This document shows, piece by piece, positions 44,079-56,479 of a stretch of 64,000 nucleotides of DNA; position 1 is the stretch's first letter; each line of letters opens with the position of its first letter. Position numbers and translations under genes: made by a program. Under the pieces are notes generated by a model. It saw nothing but the letters and a program-made list of their open reading frames with translations, had not been told where the DNA came from and did not search any database. Source of the stretch: Hydrangea macrophylla (Eukaryota; Streptophyta; Magnoliopsida; Cornales; Hydrangeaceae); NCBI GenBank assembly GCA_033977485.1, contig CM066984.1, forward strand, positions 47,607,600 through 47,671,599, given 5' to 3'.

Positions 44079-47000
44079 TGATTGTGTGTTCCTGGAATAT
44101 AAGGGGCCTCAACCAGCCCTCCAAACAATATGAGGTTGCTAAATTTATTTTTGCTAACAATATTGATGTCCTTGGACTTATTGAAACTAAGGTTAGGACC
44201 ACTAATGAAGAAAAAAAATCAAAAAGACAATTTTTAAGGACTGGAATTCAGTCTCCAATAGCACCCCAAACTCTGTTGGGAGAATTTGGGTAGGTTGGAA
44301 CCCTGACAAAATCAACCTTACTGTCCTTAGGATCTCTTCCCAAGTTATTCATGTTAATATTGGTAATGATGACCTTAATATTCAGTTTGAGGCATCTTTT
44401 ATTTATGGTTTTAACACAGGCCAGGAAAGAAAAGCTTTATGGACGGAGTTAAGTTCCCACTTTGACTCCAAAATAAATCATGTTCTTCTTGGAGATTTTA
44501 ACGTGGTTTTAAACACCAATGAAGTCTCTGAACCAGACTTTGGTTTACATTCTGATATTACTGATTTCAAAAATGTTGTTAATTCCCTTTGTCTCACTGA
44601 CCTGAGATATCTGGGAGAATTCTTTACTTGGAGTAATCGTAGATATGGGCGATCAGATTATACTCAAAGGAAATTGGATAGAGCTCTGGTTAACCAAAAT
44701 TGGCTGGACAACTTTGATGATTCTTATGTTCATTTCCAAGAACCTAGTATTTCTGACCATTCCCCTCTTGTCCTTTTCCTTGATAATAATGTTAAGAGGA
44801 AGGGTAAAGCTTTTAAATTCTTCAATTTCTGGACACAACTGGATTCTTACAACCTTTCCATTTCTAATGCTTGGAATACTACTGTCAATGGTACTAATCA
44901 GTATCAAGTTTGTCATAAACTTAGATTGGTTAAATACGAGTTGAAAAGTCTTAGTAAAAGTTTTGTTGGAAAGGAAAAACTGTTAGCTGACAAAGCTAGG
45001 GCTGACCTCAAAGCAGTTCAGTCCGACCTTCTTAACAATCCTTGTTGCCCTTCTCTAATCTCCAAACAAAAACAATGTTTATCTACTTTCCTAAAAGCTA
45101 TTTGGATGGAAGAGGAAACTCTTAAGCAGAAATCTAGGGTGTAATGGTTAGAATCAGGGGACAAAAATTCAAGATACTTTTTCCAACATATTAAAAGTAG
45201 GAGAAATAGGAAAAGGATTTTCAAACTTGAAAAACCTGATGGCACCTTTACTTGCACCATTGATGAAGCTAAAGTGGAGGCAGTAAGGTATTTTAAAGAT
45301 TTACTGGGCACCATTGCTAATAACCTTTACCCTGGAATTGATATTCTTCGAAGGGTTATCAATAAAAGGATACCTGAGAATCTTTTGGAGGATCTTGATA
45401 GAATCCCTAATCCTGATGAGATTAAGCACACTTTGTTTAGTTTGCATGACAACAAGGCCCCAGGCCCAGATGGTTTTAATGCATATTTCTTTAAGAAAGC
45501 TTGGGAGACTATTGGGCCTACTGTTATTGAAGCAATTCAAGAATTTTTTCTTTCAGGCGAAATGTTAAGAGAATCTAATGCTACCATCATAGCTCTGATT
45601 CCTAAAGTGCCCAACCCCTCTAAGATGGATGATTTTAGACCAATCTCTTGTTGTAATACCATTTACAAATGTATATCCAAAATTATTGCTAATAGAATCC
45701 AATCTTTTCTTCCTACAATTATTGATCAAGCTCAGTCTGCTTTTGTTAAGGGTAGGAAAATTAGCGATAATGTCCTTCTAGCTCAGGATCTTCTTAGAGA
45801 CTATCACAAAGTTGGGGGGAAACCTAGAGTTGCTACCAAAGTTGACCTGATGAAAGCATATGATAGTGTTAGTTGGAATTTCTTGTTTGATCTTCTTGAT
45901 ATTATGGGGTTTCCTCCTAAACTAAAAAAATGGGTTTTTGCTTGCGTTACTACCCCTAGATACTCCATTAACTTTAATGAGGAATCTGTTGGATACTTTG
46001 ATGGCGCTAGAGGTCTTAGACAAGGAGATCCTATCTCCCCTTACCTTTTTGTTCTTATCATGGAGGCTCTTAGCCAACTTCTCCATCACAATATTCAAAA
46101 TGGTGATTTCAAATACCATTGGAAATGTGAAAAATTAAAAATCTCCCACCTTTGTTTTGCTGATGATTTAATCATTTTACTGAATGGGGACATTGATTCT
46201 GCTAAACTAGTTTGAAAAACTTTAAATCAATTCTATGACTGGTCTGGTCTTCAAGCTAACAATGCTAAAAGTTGTGTCTTTTTCTCTGGGGTTGATGATC
46301 AAATTGCTAATGATATTCTGAGGGAACTCCAATTTACCAGAGGATCCCTTCCTATGCGATACCTTGGAGTTCCTCTGATAACTACTAAATTGAAAAAATG
46401 CCATTGTGAAGAGTTGGTTAATAAAATATGTTCTAGAGTTACTTCCTGGAAATCTAAATTCTTATCTTATGCAGGTAGGGCTCAGCTTATCCAGTCTGTG
46501 TTGGTGGGTATCCAACAATATTGGTCAGGGATGTTTATTCTTCCAAAAGGGGTCCTTAAGCAGGTTGATCAATCCTTAATGAGATTTCTTTGGACTGGCT
46601 CCACAGAGAAAGGACATGGAGCCAAAATTGCTTGGGCCAAGGTTTGCAAACCAAAAAAAGAAGGTGGTTTGGGGTTCAAAGATGTTTATCTCACAAATAC
46701 TCTATTAAATTTAAAGCACATTGGTAACCTTCTTGACCCTACTAATAATTCTTTGTGGAAAGCTTGGGTACATTTGTACATGATTAAAACAAAGAGCTTT
46801 TGGGAAATCAAAGCTCCCAGCCAGTGCTCTTGGTACTGGAATAAGTGTTAAAACTTAGGGCCCTTGTCAAACCAATCCTTACTCATAAGATTGGTGATGG
46901 CAAACATACCTCCCTTTGGTTTGATAATTGGCTTCCCATTGGTCCTTTGATTGAACAAAATACTAGTAGGATTGCTTATGATGCGGCTATTGATGTAAAA

Positions 47001-47699
47001 GCTAAAGTTGAGGCTATTATAAGTAACAATGACTGGAGGTGGCCCTCGTCTAACTCCATTGGCTTGAATGAAGTTCGCAATGTCTTATCTAATATGTATA
47101 AGCCTAATGGTATGTCGGATAGTGTCTCTTGGACTATTTCCCCCTCGGGGAAGTATAAATTTGCACACATTTGGGACCATTTTAGAGATGTTGCTCCTGT
47201 GGCATCTTGGTACAATATTGTTTGGTTTTCAGGTTGCACTCCTAGACAAAATTTTGTTCTTTGGATTGCGGTTCAGAATAGACTTGCAGCACAAGATAGG
47301 ATCTTTGCCTACACACCTGGTCCTCTTACTTGTGTGTTTTGTCATGGCCAGATGGAATCACATAATCACTTATTTTTTGAGTGTACTTATGTTTCTTTTA
47401 TTTGGCAGGTTTTGATGCAAAGGTGTGAGCTCAGATGGAATAGGACAGATTGGGATGTTACTGTTCAGTGGATGGCGCAACATTGGAAGGGGAAACAAAT
47501 CAAACAAGCTATCCCAGTTATCTGTCTTGGGGTAGCTGTCTATGGTATATGGAAAGAGAGAAATACTAGGACTTTTAAAGGTCCTGCCACTCCTAAAGAA
47601 CAGTTGCTGCAAACTTTAACATCTCAGATTAATTTGCAAATTAGATCTCATTGGAAACAACATCCCCAAGTCGAAATCTATGCTAGAAACTGGATTTAG
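44078..47699 (+). pseudogene. LINE L4 ORF2 (endonuclease, RT, zf-RVT), four breaks
   Basis: It starts MIVCSWNIRGLNQPS, the APE endonuclease start. A frameshift in an A-run near 44215 follows, then LLGDFNVVLN, FFTWSNRRYG, KLDRALVNQ and SDHSPL. A TAA near 45142 stands where relatives have Gln. RT has [35 protein letters not shown] and FADDLI. A TGA near 46213 stands where relatives have Arg. A frame change near 46850 precedes the zf-RVT (CVFCHGQMESHNHLFFEC). The last stop is at 47699. The enzyme would nick DNA and prime reverse transcription at the nick; this copy could not. Confidence 0.92.
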
Positions 47700-48088
47700 A
47701 GTTGATGCTTTGTTGTGCTTTTGTTTGAAATCTCTCAAGTTTTGTATTGTATTGTATTGGGTTGTTTTGTTTTGAGATTTGTTTATCCGTGTGTTGTTTG
47801 CATGGGACTTCTAGGCTTGTCCTATCCCTTTCCTTTGGTTCTTTTTGTTAGTTGTTGTTGATTCTTGCCTGGTAAGGCTTTTCAGTGGTTAACTGTGCCA
47901 CCTGTCCTTATGCTTTGTGCCTTTTGAATATCCTGGGGTATGCCCCTTGTACATGTGTACATTCTTTTTGGAATATATTTACCATTTTCCTGAAAAAAAA
48001 AAAAAAACATTGGGACGGGGCTTTAACTTGCCAAAAACTTTTATTTTAAAGCATGTACATGTGGACCCACTTTTTCTATAGAGATTGA

Positions 48089-49094
48089 TTAGAAAGGGTC
48101 TAAAAGGCTTCCTATATGTTTAAACCCCAACCCTCCTTCCTTCTTGGGTCTACAAACTTTTTTCCAAGCAACCTTGGCACTGTGGGACCTGTCAGTGTTA
48201 CTAGCCCATAGGAACCTGGACATAATTTGAACCACTTGGTTGAGAACTCCTTTAGGAAGAACAAACATACCAGACCAGTAAAGTTGGATACTTGTCAAAA
48301 CAAAATAAATCAGTTGAGCTCTACCAGCATAGGAAAGGAATAAATCAGTTGAATTTCCAAGAATTAACTCTCGAACACATTGTATTAACCAAATCTTCAC
48401 AATATTGTTGTTTAATCTTATAGGTGATCAAAGGCACCCCAAGGTACCTTATAGGCAGAGTGCCTTTAACAAAATTGAGAGTGGTTAAGACGGTATCAGC
48501 AATTTCTACCTCCACATTAGAGAAAAAGAGACAAGTCTTAGCATTATTAGCGTGGAGGCGGGTAAAGAGGTAAAATTGATTTAGAGTTTGCCTGACCAGG
48601 GTAGCACTTTCCTCATCTCCTTTAAAAAAGATGAGAAGGTCATCAGCAAAGCATAGGTGAGATAAATGTAATTTGTCACACTTCCAATGGTATTGGAAGG
48701 GCCTATTACTGATATTGTGTTGGAGTAGTTGGCTAAGATTATCCATGACAAGGACAAACAAATAGGGAGATATGGGATCCCCTTGTCTAATACGCTTAGC
48801 ACCATCAAAGAAGCCGACAGATTCACCATTAAAATTTATAGAGTACTTGGGAGTAGTACCTAAGTACATCTAAAATATCAAAAAGGAACTCCCAACTGAA
48901 ACTATCATAGGCCTTCATAATATCCACTTTAGCTACCACTCTAGGTCTGCCCAAAGATTTATGGTAGTCCCTAAGAAGATTTTGGGCCAACAAGACATTA
49001 TCACTAATTTCCTGCCTTTAATAAAAGTAGATTGGGCTTGATCTACCATGTTAGGGAGGATCAACTTAAGCCAACTAGCAATAATTTTAGAGAT
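48089..49094 (-). pseudogene. LINE L3 ORF2, RT segment
   Basis: On the minus strand KCISKIIA, QSTFIKGRK, then [35 protein letters not shown] and FADDLL. The thumb (SYAGRAQLI) is in another frame. Frameshifts occur near 48870 and 48350. Confidence 0.85.
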
Positions 49095-49405
49095 GCATTT
49101 GTTTTTATTTATTTATTTATTTATTTTTTTTATTTTGGAAAATGGTTAATCAATAAAAAAACAAAAGCCAAACGGCACTGTACAAAGCTACAAGCGGCAT
49201 ACCTCAGGATATACAATGAGCACACCAACAAGCATCCAGACGATACTGATGGATGGGGGATTATCACAAGCGAAAGCCATAATAAAGCCCCATCCTAAAC
49301 CAGAAAGCCCCAAGCAAGGGGAGACACAACCACATTCTAAATAGGAAAAGAGCCAAATGGTCCCACAAACCAGCAACCAATTCCCCAATAAGAAAAGGCA
49401 TTTGT
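49095..49405 (-). mobile_element. LINE L5, 3' fragment (about 295 bp) with target duplication
   Basis: GCATTTGT at 49095-49102 and 49398-49405 flanks a minus-strand piece of LINE 3' UTR. The tail is unusual: on the minus strand it ends in A-runs and repeated TAAA units. The piece has a degenerate stem-loop near 49192-49203. It is inside the RT gene of L3. Confidence 0.85.
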
Positions 49406-50210
49406 AAATAGTATTGCAACAGGAAATAGGCATAAGGCCACTCATCTTGGTTGGGTTAGGCACTTTGGGAATCAGAGCAATAAGAGTGGTGTTGTATTCC
49501 CTAAGTAACTCACTAGTATGAAAGAATTCTTTAATGGCTGCCAGGATGGAGGGCCCAGTAGTGGCCCAAGACTTCTTAAAGAAGAAATAATTAAAACCAT
49601 CTGGTCCAGGAGCCTTGTTACTATGCAATCTAAAGAAGGCTTTTTTAATCTCTATATCATAAGGGTACCTTTCCAACTCTGCCAGAAGATCCATAGGACT
49701 CTTTTATGAACAAAATTCCTAAGGGCCTCTTTCCCAGGGAAAGCATGGTAGGAAGGAGTGCCAAGCAAAATTTTGAAATACCTAATAGCTTTCTCCTTAG
49801 CTTCATCACGATTTGTACTGAAACTACCATCAGGTTTTTCAAGGATAAAAATTCTTTTCATAATCCTTCTAGTTTTAATAGACATGTGGAAATATCTAGA
49901 CTTTTTGTCACCAGCCTCAAGCCATTGTAATCTGAATTTTTGCTTAAGGATCTTTTCTTCAATCTAGATGGCTTCCTAGAAATTTTTCAAACATATTTTG
50001 TATGCTTAAATCAAGGAAGGTATGGATGGGTCATGAGCTAAGGCCGATTGGACAATTTTAAGTTCCTCTCTAGCCTTATTTGCATTATCCTTTTCTTGGC
50101 CCAGAGTAAGCTTACCAAATTTTTTTAGATCTTTTTTAAGAATTCTAAGCTTTGGCATATTTGGTATTGAGCAGTCCCTTCAATATTTTGATTCCAGGTA
50201 GTCTTGACAG
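49406..50210 (-). pseudogene. LINE L3 ORF2, linker and RT start
   Basis: On the minus strand, from the right: VKTTWNQNIEGTAQYQ, LQWLEAGDKKSRYFH, EKAIRYFKILLGTPS, then after a frame change [36 protein letters not shown] and [11 protein letters not shown]. It is cut at 50210 by chromovirus D. Confidence 0.85.
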
Positions 50211-50861
50211 TGATGTGAACCTGTGGAATTGATATTCCGTGAACCCACAATCAGATGATAAATAACCCAGGAAAGCCAATATTCAAGCCACAAAGATGAT
50301 ATAGACCCGTTGAAATCCTGTTTCAAGAACCCAGATTTGGTGTGAACGCCACAAAGGGAATGCCTTTGATAAGTTCGAATTGTTCAATAAAGAACAAGAA
50401 GAGAAAACTGAACTCTCTGAGAAGAATGATATTCATTCGCATAATCTGCTTATTAAAAACTGCTACAAGAGTGTTATATATCTAATAACCCTAGGGCCCA
50501 AAAGGCCTTCAAATAAAATAAAAGAAATGGGCTGGAGGTACTCAAGCCCAAAACAACTTAAACTTTAAAGCTAAATAGATGTCCAATTAATGAATAAAAT
50601 AGGCCCACATGCCCAAAACCAGCGAACATAGATAAAATAGCCTAAGTAGCTTGTATCACATGGATTAAAGCTGGTTTCTCTTCTTCCAAGCCCATCTTGA
50701 GTGTTGAAGTCTTGCTTGAAACATTTGCAAATTCAGCCCAAGTGGATTGTACCAATCCTTGCATTGCTTCCTTGATCTTCTTAGCTCTTGATCTTGTGAT
50801 TGGCCCGTTTGGAACTTGTAAGGGGTCAGCTTTAAGACTCGGTCCATCATGGTGCCCATCA
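50211..50861 (-). repeat. 3' LTR of chromovirus D
   Basis: 651 bp, similar along its length to the 686-bp LTR of B, with several indels. It contains the polyprotein tail, ending near 50642. Confidence 0.9.
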
Positions 50862-51529
50862 TTCCCCCTCTCCTCAAAAGGATTCGACCTCGAATCGTCA
50901 CCTGCATCAAATGGAGAAAGGTCAGAAACATTGAAAGTAGCCGAGACATTATACTCACCTGGAAGATCCACTTTATAAGCATTATCATTAATTTTCTCAA
51001 GGATTTGAAAGTGGCCATCTCCTCGAGGATGCAATTTAGTCCTTCTATGGGCAGGGAATCTTTATTTGCGCATGTGAACCCAGACCCAATCTCCTGGTTC
51101 AAAGATAACACGCTTACGCCCTTTGTTGGCTTGGGAAGCAAACTTTTCATTTTTTTGTGCAATTTGAAGTCGTACCCTCTCATGAATTGACTTCACTAAT
51201 TCAGCCTTCCTGTGTCCATCCAAACTACTCCTGTCATCAATAGGTAAAGGCATCAAATCTAAAGGAGTGAGTGGATTAAAACCATAAACAATTTCAAAAG
51301 GAGAATAAGAAGTAGTAGTGTGCATAGTCCTATTATATGCAAACTCTATGAATGGCAAACAATCCTCCCAGGTTTTTAAATTCTTTTGAATGACAGTGCG
51401 TAAGAGTTGAGTCAAGGTCCTGTTGACTACTTCAGTCTGTCCGTCAGTTTGTGGGTGACAAGTAGTGGAAAATAAAAGTTTGGTACCTAATTTTCCCCAC
51501 AAAACCTTCCAAAAGTAGCTAAGAAATTT
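50642..51529 (-). pseudogene. Chromovirus D integrase C-terminal part
   Basis: On the minus strand: the integrase core end (HPQTDGQTE block, [21 protein letters not shown]), [10 protein letters not shown] followed by a stop (near 51063), then [29 protein letters not shown] and [11 protein letters not shown] in the LTR. Cut at the right by LINE L6. Confidence 0.88.
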
Positions 51530-53070
51530 TTTTTTTTCGGGAAATGGTAAATAAATAAAAAGGAAAAAGCCAAACGGCATCTACAAATGTACAAGGGGCA
51601 TACCCCAGGAAGTACAACAAAACCATGTAAAAATTAAAGGGGATGCAACACTTTCAAAATCAAAATGATCAGAAAGGGCCTATCCACAAGAGCCATCTAA
51701 CTCATAACAAAACAATAATGAAAGGTAAAGGACAACTTAGCCAAAGCTGAACACAAAACCGCACAAAACATACAAAGCATTAAAGCCCATCTTGCAAAAG
51801 AACAAGAAAAGGAACAAAACTCAACAAGACCTCCATCGCTCAAGAAGGTTAGAGAGAAGAGGGTTGTCTTTCCACTTGGTTCGAATCTGGATAAGAATTT
51901 GATTGCAGATTTCTTGGAAAATAATCTCCTTGCTTTTTGTTTCCATCTTGAAGGTTCTGGCATTCCTTTCTCTCCAAATATTGTACACAACAATCCCTAA
52001 ACTCATTTTCTGGATAATATTTTTCGGGTGTCGATTCTTCCAAGTCCTCGCTGCCCATTCAACAAGAGAGCTCCAGTTGGAAACTGAGCAACCAGTCCCA
52101 AACCTTTGCAGAATACCGTGCCAAACAAAAGAGGAAAATGAGCAATTGAAAAACAAATGATCATGAGATTCCATACCTTTGTGACATAACACACATGCCA
52201 AGAGCCCTGGAGTGAAGGAGCAAATACGATCGTGAGTGGATAACCTTTGGAGAATGGCCAACCACATAATAAAGCTATGACGAGGGACATTACCTGGAAA
52301 CCAAATAAGCCTAAACCAAGGAACTTTAGGACTAGAATCTCTAATGTGATTCCAAGTATGACCCGAGGAGAATTGGCCATTGGGAGAGGGGATCCAAATA
52401 ACTTTATCCTGTGTCTCCGAAGGGGGGGGCAAGGACCTTAATTGGCCTCTAATTTCAATAAGATCAATAGTATTAGTATGCGGCCAATTCTAATTCTCTT
52501 CATCCATAACCTCAGACACCTTTGCATCCAAGGAGATAACCGCATCATAGCTAACTCTCTGGCCAAGTCTTTCCACAATGGGGCCCATAGGGTGCCAATT
52601 ATCATACCAAAGATAGGTACCACAACCATTACCTATTCTATGTTTAAGCATTGGTCTGACCAATGGTCTGAGTTTGAGAAGCTTCCTCCAATACCAAGAA
52701 CATTGTGAAGGAGGCTTGACTGCCCAAAAGCTCTTCCCTTTAAGCATGTAGGTTTGGACCCAGTTGGCCCAAAGAGAAATGCGATTCGCAGAAAATAAAG
52801 CCCAAATAAGTTTAAAATTCAATACATTATTAAGTTGAACTAAATTCTTCAATCCCAAGCCCCCTTCGTTTTTAGGTTTACAAACATTTGTCCAAGAGAC
52901 TTTAGAGCCAAAAGAGTGCTCAATATCTCCGGACCAAAGGAATCTTCTCATAAATTTCTCAACCTCTTTAAGAACACTCTTAGGTAAATTAAACATGGCC
53001 GCCCAATAGTTCTGGATACCTGTTATTACAGATTGAATAAGTTGCAATCTACCAGCAAAAGAAAGACACC
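51530..53070 (-). mobile_element. LINE L6, 5'-truncated, in chromovirus D
   Basis: On the minus strand it ends ...ACCATTTCCCGAAAAAA. It starts in the RT thumb at about 53060. The stem-loop complement GGGGCATACCCC is near 51596-51607. Only TTT is shared at the junctions, so no clear target duplication is seen. Confidence 0.88.
51821..53060 (-). pseudogene. LINE L6 ORF2, thumb and zf-RVT part
   Basis: On the minus strand [49 protein letters not shown], a break near 52480, then VPWFRLIWFPGNVPRHSFIMW and the zf-RVT CVLCHKGMESHDHLFFNC. The stop is near 51821. Confidence 0.88.
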
Positions 53071-55232
53071 TTTGACATCCCTATCAGAAACAATACTCCT
53101 AGGTACACCATGGAGTCGCACTATTTCCTTGAAAAACAAATCAGCTGTGTTTGTGGCATCATCTGTTTTATCGCATGGAATGAAATGTGCCATTTTACTA
53201 AATCTGTCCTCTACCACAAAAATAGAATCTCTACCCCTCTTCGTCCTAGGCAGCCCTAAAACAAAGTCCATAGAAATGTCTACCCATGGCTCACTAGGGA
53301 CGGGTAAGGGTGTATACAACCCATGTGGTAAAACCTTAGATTTGGCCTTTTTACATGTAATGCACCTACCACATATTCGAGTGACATCTCTTCTTATCCT
53401 AGGCCAAGAGAAATGTTCATGCAAAATTTCTAAGGTTTTCCTGACACCAAAATGTCCCATTAATCCCCCACCATGTGCCTCTCGCACCAACAATTCATGC
53501 ATTGAACAATTTGGCACACAATTTATTTTCTTTAAATAGATAACCATCATGCTTGAAAAACTTACCAAATGCTGCTTTGTCACATGCCAGATACACCTCA
53601 GAAAAATCAGTGTCATCGGCATACATTTCACATATTCAAACCCAAGCAATTTAGCACTCATAGAAGTAAGAAGTACATATCTTCATGATAAAGCATCAGC
53701 AACAGTATTTTCCTTACCTTGCTTGTAACGGATGACATAAGGAAAAGTCTCGATGTACTCCATCCATCTAGCATGTCTCTTATTTATTTTACCTTGTCCC
53801 TTGAGATGCTTCAATGATTCATGATCGGTGTGGATCACAAACTCCTTAGGCTAAAGGTAATGCTGCCATGTCTCTAGAGCGCGAACAAGAGCATAAAGTT
53901 CTTTGTCATAAGTGGGGTAATTCAGGGCTGCCCCACTTAGCTTCTCACTGAAGAAGGCTATGGGCCGCCTATCCTGCATCAAAACGGCTCCAATCCCTAT
54001 TCCTGAAGCATCACATTTAATCTCAAAAGTTTTGTTAAAGTCAGGTAATGCTAACACAGGTGAAGAACAAAGTTTATCTTTAATTATAGCAAATGCATTC
54101 TCTTGATCAATTCCCCAATGGAATCCAACATTTTTTTATTATTATTTCAGTGAGTGGTGCAGCAATGGTACTAAAATCCTTTACAAAATGCCTATAAAAA
54201 CTAACTAGACCATGAAAGCTTCTTACCTCAGTGATACCTTTAGGCGTTGGCCACTCCTTGATGGCTTTGACTTTTTCTTCATCCACTTCAATGCCCTTTG
54301 TACTAACAACATATCCAAGAAAAACAACTTTTTCCATGCAAAAGGTGCATTTGTTAAAATTAGCATACAACTTTTCACATTTCAACACCTCAAACACATA
54401 TCTCAAATGTTCAATATGATCATTTAAGGTCTTGTTGTACACTAGGATATCATCAAAGTACACGACCACAAACTTGCCTATGAATGCTCGTAAAACATGG
54501 TTCATTAATTGCATAAAAGTACTAGGCGCATTTGTAAGCCCAAATGGCATAACCAACCATTCATAAAGTCCATCTTTAGTCTTAAAAGTAGTTTTCCATT
54601 CATCTCCCTCTTTCATTCTGATTTGGTGGTAACCACTTTTAAGATCTATTTTACTGAAAATACAAGAGCCATGCAATTCATCAAGCATATCATCTAATCT
54701 AGGAATGGGATGACGATACTTTACCGTGATATTATTGACCGCTCTGCAATCAACGCACATCCTCCAAGTCCCATCCTTCTTTGGCACTAGAAGCACTGGT
54801 ACTGCACATGGACTCATGCTCTCTCTCACATACCCCTTACTCATCAAATCATTAACTTGCCTTTGAAGCTCCTTTGTCTCCTCCGGATTACTCCTATAGG
54901 CTGGTCGGTTAGGGATGACAGCTCCAGGTACCAAATCAATTTGATGCTCAATGCCTCTAATGGGCGGTAACCCACTCGGCATTTCCTCTGGAAATATTTC
55001 ATCGAACTCCTGCAACAAAGAAACAACCAAACTAGGAAGAGATTGGTTAGTTTCATAAAGATTAAGATAAGATTCTTTGTAAACAAGAAGAATCATAGGC
55101 TGATTTGCAAAAAAATGCCCTCTTAACCTCACTCTGTTTTGCATAAAAACTCAATTTTGTCTTTTCTTTTCTCTTTGCAGACTCTCTTTCTTTTATCTCT
55201 CGTGGCTCCACTCTCTTTTCTTTATGTTCAGC
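53071..55232 (-). pseudogene. Chromovirus D protease-RT-RNase H-integrase region
   Basis: On the minus strand from 55144: PSLVVSLLQEF, RT with YFDDILVY, a frameshift near 54130, RNase H ([15 protein letters not shown]) with a Trp-to-stop near 53852, then the integrase zinc finger ([10 protein letters not shown]) and [23 protein letters not shown] reads VVEDRF. It ends at the L6 insertion with VSDRDVK. Confidence 0.88.
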
Positions 55233-56479
55233 CACCTCCTTGACCCAAAAAATAACTCTTTTTGGAAAGCTTGGGTTCACTTATACATAATTAAAACAAA
55301 AAGTTTTTGGGACGTTAAAACCCCTAGTCAATGTTCTTGGTATTGGAGAAACCTGTTGAAATTAAGGGGAGTTGTTAGGCCTTTACTTAGTCATACTATT
55401 GGTAATGATCAACATACTTCTCTTTGGTTTGATAACTGGCTTCCTTGTGGCCCTTTGTTTGAAAAGTATACCAACAGAATTGCCTACGATGCCGCTATTG
55501 AGCCTTATGCTAAAGTGGCAGCCATCATAAGTGGTCAAGATTGGAATTGGCCTAATTCCAATTCTATTGGGTTGAACGAAGTTCGAAATCTTTTATCTAA
55601 TATGTATAAGCCAAATGGGTTATCTGATAGTTTATCTTGGACTACGTCTCCCAACAAGAAATATAACTTTGCTCATATATGGGACCACCTTAGAGAGGTG
55701 TCCCTTGAGGTACCATGGCATAAACTTGTTTGGTCTTCAGGTTGCACTCCTAGGCAAAAGATTATATTATGGTTTGCTGTTCAGAAAAAACTTGCGACCC
55801 ATGATAGAATTTTTACTTTTACGCCTGGACCTCTTGTTTGTGTTTTTTGTCAGAGCCACATGGAAACCCATAATCATTTGTTTTTTGATTGTAACTTCTC
55901 CTCCTTTGTTTGGCAGGAATTGATGAATAGATGTGGACTTAATTGGAACAACACAGATTGGGATACTACAGTGCTTTGGATGGCACACCATTGGAAAGGG
56001 AAAGAGGTTCATCTTGGTATTCCTAAAATTTGCCTCGGTGTTGCGATCTATGGTTTATGGAGGGAGAGGAACCATAGAACATTTACGGATACCTACACTC
56101 CTAAAGAACAACTGCTACTTAATCTGGTGTCTCAAATTAATACTCAAATCAGAGATCAATGGAAGAACCATCCCCAACTTGAGTTAATTGCTAGTCCATG
56201 GACTTAAGTTGGTAGAGTTGGTAATGTTGTTTTGTTTGTGACTCTCTTTTGTTGTCAGGATTTGTTTCTCTTGGCTTTGATTTGTTGTTTCTTTTGATTA
56301 GCTTTTCAGTTGATCAGTGTTTTGTTTGATCTTGGCTTGATGTAGCCTTTTCAGTGGTTTGCTTTGCCACTTGTCCTTATGCTGCATGCTTTTTTGAATA
56401 TCCTGGGGTATGCCCCTTGTACATTTGTACATCCTTTTTTTGGAATCTATTTACCAATTTCCGAAAAAAAAAAAAAAAA
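55233..56479 (+). mobile_element. LINE L7, 5'-truncated, in chromovirus D
   Basis: It starts at SHLLDPKNNSFWKAW in the C-terminal half of ORF2 and ends with the stem-loop GGGGTATGCCCC (near 56405), ...TTTCCG and poly-A. It interrupts the Lys/Glu-rich linker after the protease of D. No clear target duplication. Confidence 0.9.
55236..56207 (+). pseudogene. LINE L7 ORF2, C-terminal part (zf-RVT)
   Basis: Open over about 320 residues: SQCSWYWRNLLKL, NRIAYDAAIEPYAK, PRQKIILWFAVQKK, zf-RVT CVFCQSHMETHNHLFFDC, GVAIYGLWRERNHRTF, stop at 56207. The codons before 55233 belong to chromovirus D. Lacks RT and endonuclease. Confidence 0.9.

Larger units (their letters stand above)
40960..48002 (+). mobile_element. 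LINE L4, near full length (about 7.0 kb)
   Basis: It is flanked by a target duplication AAAAACATTGGGACG (40945-40959 and 48003-48017, the A's ambiguous with the tail) inside LINE L3. It has an 89-bp 5' UTR, ORF1, ORF2 overlapping ORF1 by one base, a 3' UTR with GGGGTATGCCCC (47935-47946) and poly-A. It is the only copy here with both ORFs from start to end. ORF2 carries several disabling changes. Confidence 0.93.
39915..50210 (-). mobile_element. LINE L3, split by L4, L5 and chromovirus D
   Basis: The parts on the minus strand are 39915-40959 (3' end), 48003-49102 (RT), and 49398-50210 (RT start and linker). They read as one LINE when the insertions are removed. The 5' part would be beyond chromovirus D, outside the window. 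The tail is CGAAAAAA with a diverged stem-loop near 39967. It is heavily mutated and older than L4. Confidence 0.85.
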
